DNA of 15,008 bases from DATGKD01 sp035294855 (GTDB lineage: Bacteria; Actinomycetota; Acidimicrobiia; Acidimicrobiales; UBA8190), in contig DATGKD010000146.1 in assembly GCA_035294855.1 (NCBI GenBank), positions 1 to 15,008 of the forward strand. Direction: 5' to 3'. Within the stretch, counting starts at the first letter, position 1. Each line of letters starts with the position of its first letter. Shown here in pieces: positions 13,577 to 15,008 of the stretch. The notes under the pieces were generated by a model. The model worked only from the letters and a program-made list of their open reading frames with translations, did no database searches and was not told the DNA's origin. A program made the translations under genes and the position numbers.

Positions 13577-14896
13577 GTGGCCGAGCATTACTGGCTCGAG
13601 ACCCTGGGCTGCCCGAAGAATCGCGTCGACTCCGACAAGCTCGAGGGGACGATCCGCGCCGAGGGGTACGCGCCCGCGCGCTCGCCGGCCGACGCCGACC
13701 TCGTGGTCGTGAACACCTGCGCCTTCATCGAGGCGGCCCGCCAGGAGTCGGTGGACACCATCTTGGAGCTGGCGGCGACGCGCCGGCGCGGGGCGCGCCT
13801 GGTGGTGACCGGGTGCCTGGCGGAGCGCTACGGCGACGAGCTCGCCGCCACACTGCCCGAGGTCGACCTGGTGGCGGGGTTCGGGGTGCCGGTCACCCTG
13901 GGACCCACGGTGCGGGTCCAACAAGGACACAGTCCCCTCACCGACGTTGCCCGTGACGGCGAGGCTCCCCCCTCGTTCGACCTCCTGAACCTGCCTCGTC
14001 CCGCGGCGGGTGCGCCCTGGGCGTACGTCAAGGTGGCCGAGGGGTGCGACCGGCGGTGCGGGTTCTGCGCCATCCCGTCGTTTCGCGGCCCCCAGCGGTC
14101 CCGCCCGGTGGCGGCGGTGCTCGACGAGGTCGAGGCGCTCGGCGACAGTGTGCAGGAGGTGGTCCTCGTCGCTCAGGACCTCGCCTCGTATGGGCTCGAC
14201 CGCAGCGCGCCGGACCGGGGCGCCGTTGCCGGCGGGGGTGAGCGCCCGATCGTCACGCTCGTGGGCGCGGTCGCCGAGCGCGTGCCGCGCGTGCGCCTTC
14301 TGTACCTGTACCCGTCGTCGCTCGACGACCGGCTCATCGAGACGATCGTGCACACGGGCGTGCCGTACTTCGACCTGTCGTTGCAGCACGTGGCCCGGGG
14401 CTTGGTGCGGCGGATGAGGCGGTGGGGCGACGGCGCCCGCTTCTTGGAGCGCATCGCGAGGATCCGCGCCACGGCGCCGGACGCCGCGCTGCGGTCGTCG
14501 TTCATCGTCGGGTACCCGGGCGAGACCGAAGCCGACCACGACGAGCTCCTCGCATTCGTCGCCGAGGCGCAGCTGGACTGGGGTGGGTTCTTTACGTGGT
14601 CGTGCGAGCCGGGCACGTACGCGGCAGGCCTTCCCGACGCCGTCCCCGAGGAGCTCGCCCTCGAACGGCTGCGGGAGTGCGCGGAGCTCCAGGACACCAT
14701 CACCGCCGAACGGCGCGCCGCGCTCGTGGGCGAGCGGCTCACCGTCCTTGTCGACGAGCCCGGCGTGGCGCGCTCGCACCGCGAAGCGCCCGAGATCGAC
14801 GGGGTCGTGCACGTCGACCGTTCGATTCCGGTCGGGGCGCTGTGCGATGGCGTGGTGACGGGCGCGGCGGGCCCCGACGTGTGGGCCGACACGTGA
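13577..14896 (+). CDS. rimO: Ribosomal protein S12 methylthiotransferase RimO
   Basis: A 439-residue radical-SAM enzyme that adds a methylthio group to the conserved Asp of ribosomal protein S12. Domain order is complete: an N-terminal methylthiotransferase domain with three [4Fe-4S] cysteines (Cys12 in LGCPKNRVDSD, Cys48 in NTCAF, Cys80 in TGCLAERY), a radical-SAM core with Cys157, Cys161 and Cys164 in GCDRRCGFC followed by AIPSFRGPQRSRP, and a C-terminal TRAM domain (about 384-439). GCPKNRVDSD and the lack of a tRNA-type TRAM favour RimO over MiaB, as does the usual RimO length. The GTG is the first in-frame start, because a TAG lies 12 nt upstream. The stop overlaps the next gene in a GTGA. 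Confidence 0.95.
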   Translation: MAEHYWLETLGCPKNRVDSDKLEGTIRAEGYAPARSPADADLVVVNTCAFIEAARQESVDTILELAATRRRGARLVVTGCLAERYGDELAATLPEVDLVAGFGVPVTLGPTVRVQQGHSPLTDVARDGEAPPSFDLLNLPRPAAGAPWAYVKVAEGCDRRCGFCAIPSFRGPQRSRPVAAVLDEVEALGDSVQEVVLVAQDLASYGLDRSAPDRGAVAGGGERPIVTLVGAVAERVPRVRLLYLYPSSLDDRLIETIVHTGVPYFDLSLQHVARGLVRRMRRWGDGARFLERIARIRATAPDAALRSSFIVGYPGETEADHDELLAFVAEAQLDWGGFFTWSCEPGTYAAGLPDAVPEELALERLRECAELQDTITAERRAALVGERLTVLVDEPGVARSHREAPEIDGVVHVDRSIPVGALCDGVVTGAAGPDVWADT

Positions 14897-15008
14897 CCGC
14901 CGAAACCGCCGGCACCCCCGGCACCACCGACAGTTCGGACACCGCCGGCACCCGGAGTGGTGGGCGCGCCCGGCCGTCCACCTTCGGGCCGTCCGCGCTC
15001 ATCACCCC
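14893..15008 (+). CDS. 5' end of a gene after rimO, perhaps phosphatidylglycerophosphate synthase (PgsA)
   Basis: From a GTG overlapping the rimO stop by 4 nt (GTGA) an open frame runs off the window: 38 codons, low in complexity and rich in Thr, Gly and Ser, ending in RPSTFGPSALITP. In actinobacteria rimO is often followed by pgsA, a CDP-alcohol phosphatidyltransferase whose conserved part begins with a Pro-Asn-x-(L/V)-T segment just before TM1; the final ITP could lead into that. No catalytic motif is inside the window, so the product is inferred from position alone. Translational coupling with rimO is likely. Confidence 0.5.
   Translation, partial: MTAETAGTPGTTDSSDTAGTRSGGRARPSTFGPSALIT
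14905..14953 (+). repeat. Pair of 13-bp direct repeats in the gene after rimO
   Basis: ACCGCCGGCACCC occurs at 14905-14917 and 14941-14953, 36 bp apart and in frame, encoding a repeated TAGT. It is part of the low-complexity leader of the partial gene and probably arose by slippage or local duplication. Confidence 0.6.

Noticed and set aside
1..15008. CRISPR array, insertion sequence, prophage or integrase/att site
   Set aside because: No spaced repeat array, transposase or integrase motif is present, and I saw no tRNA 3'-end duplication near the serine tRNA. The base composition also looks even throughout.

Overview
This window is about 15 kb of high-GC bacterial DNA from an actinobacterium. 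The signs are GTG starts on several genes, a Gram-positive-type LexA box, a TANNNT -10 hexamer six bases before a GTG start (leaderless style), an ECF42/DGPF sigma-factor pair, and rimO followed by what looks like the start of pgsA. The genus cannot be told from the sequence; an uncultured or less-studied actinobacterial lineage is only a guess.

Layout, left to right. (1) Positions 1-410 (-): the N-terminal third of a Y-family DNA polymerase (DinB, Pol IV) with a palindromic SOS box beside its start. (2) 608-1377 (-): an alkyltransferase-like protein with Trp in place of the methyl-accepting Cys, overlapping by 4 nt a GNAT acetyltransferase. (3) 1570-3063 (+): a DUF2254 membrane protein. (4) 3204-4688 (+): a 14-TM DHA2-type drug exporter preceded by an ECF-type promoter candidate. 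(5) 4724-8028 (-): a MacB/LolD-like ABC ATPase overlapping by 1 nt a two-module FtsX-type permease. (6) about 8240-10016 (+): a second DHA2-type exporter with no canonical start codon in the expected place, then a YqhA-family small membrane protein at 10049-10639. (7) 10743-11633 (+): an Asp-box (BNR) beta-propeller-like protein whose 3' end overlaps, tail to tail, an ECF sigma factor. (8) 11592-13299 (-): the ECF42 locus, a DGPF/YCII protein followed by a sigma factor with a long C-terminal TPR-like extension, with a likely autoregulated promoter. (9) 13448-13536 (+): tRNA-Ser(GCU) with a hairpin after it. (10) 13577-14896 (+): rimO, probably leaderless, overlapping by 4 nt a downstream gene that runs off the window.

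How the genes fit together. The left end has a DNA-damage flavour: an SOS-controlled translesion polymerase close to an alkyl-DNA recognition protein. The middle is rich in membrane export, with two DHA2 pumps and an ABC exporter. The right end is a sigma-factor module and translation genes (tRNA-Ser, rimO). The most interesting thread is that the pattern at the ECF42 operon's own promoter (TGTCGA, 17 bp, CGAC) recurs upstream of the first drug exporter (TGTCGA, 16 bp, CGTC), which suggests, but does not prove, that the pump belongs to the sigma factor's regulon. I found no CRISPR array, insertion sequence, integrase or prophage gene, and nothing that clearly amounts to an undescribed multi-gene system.
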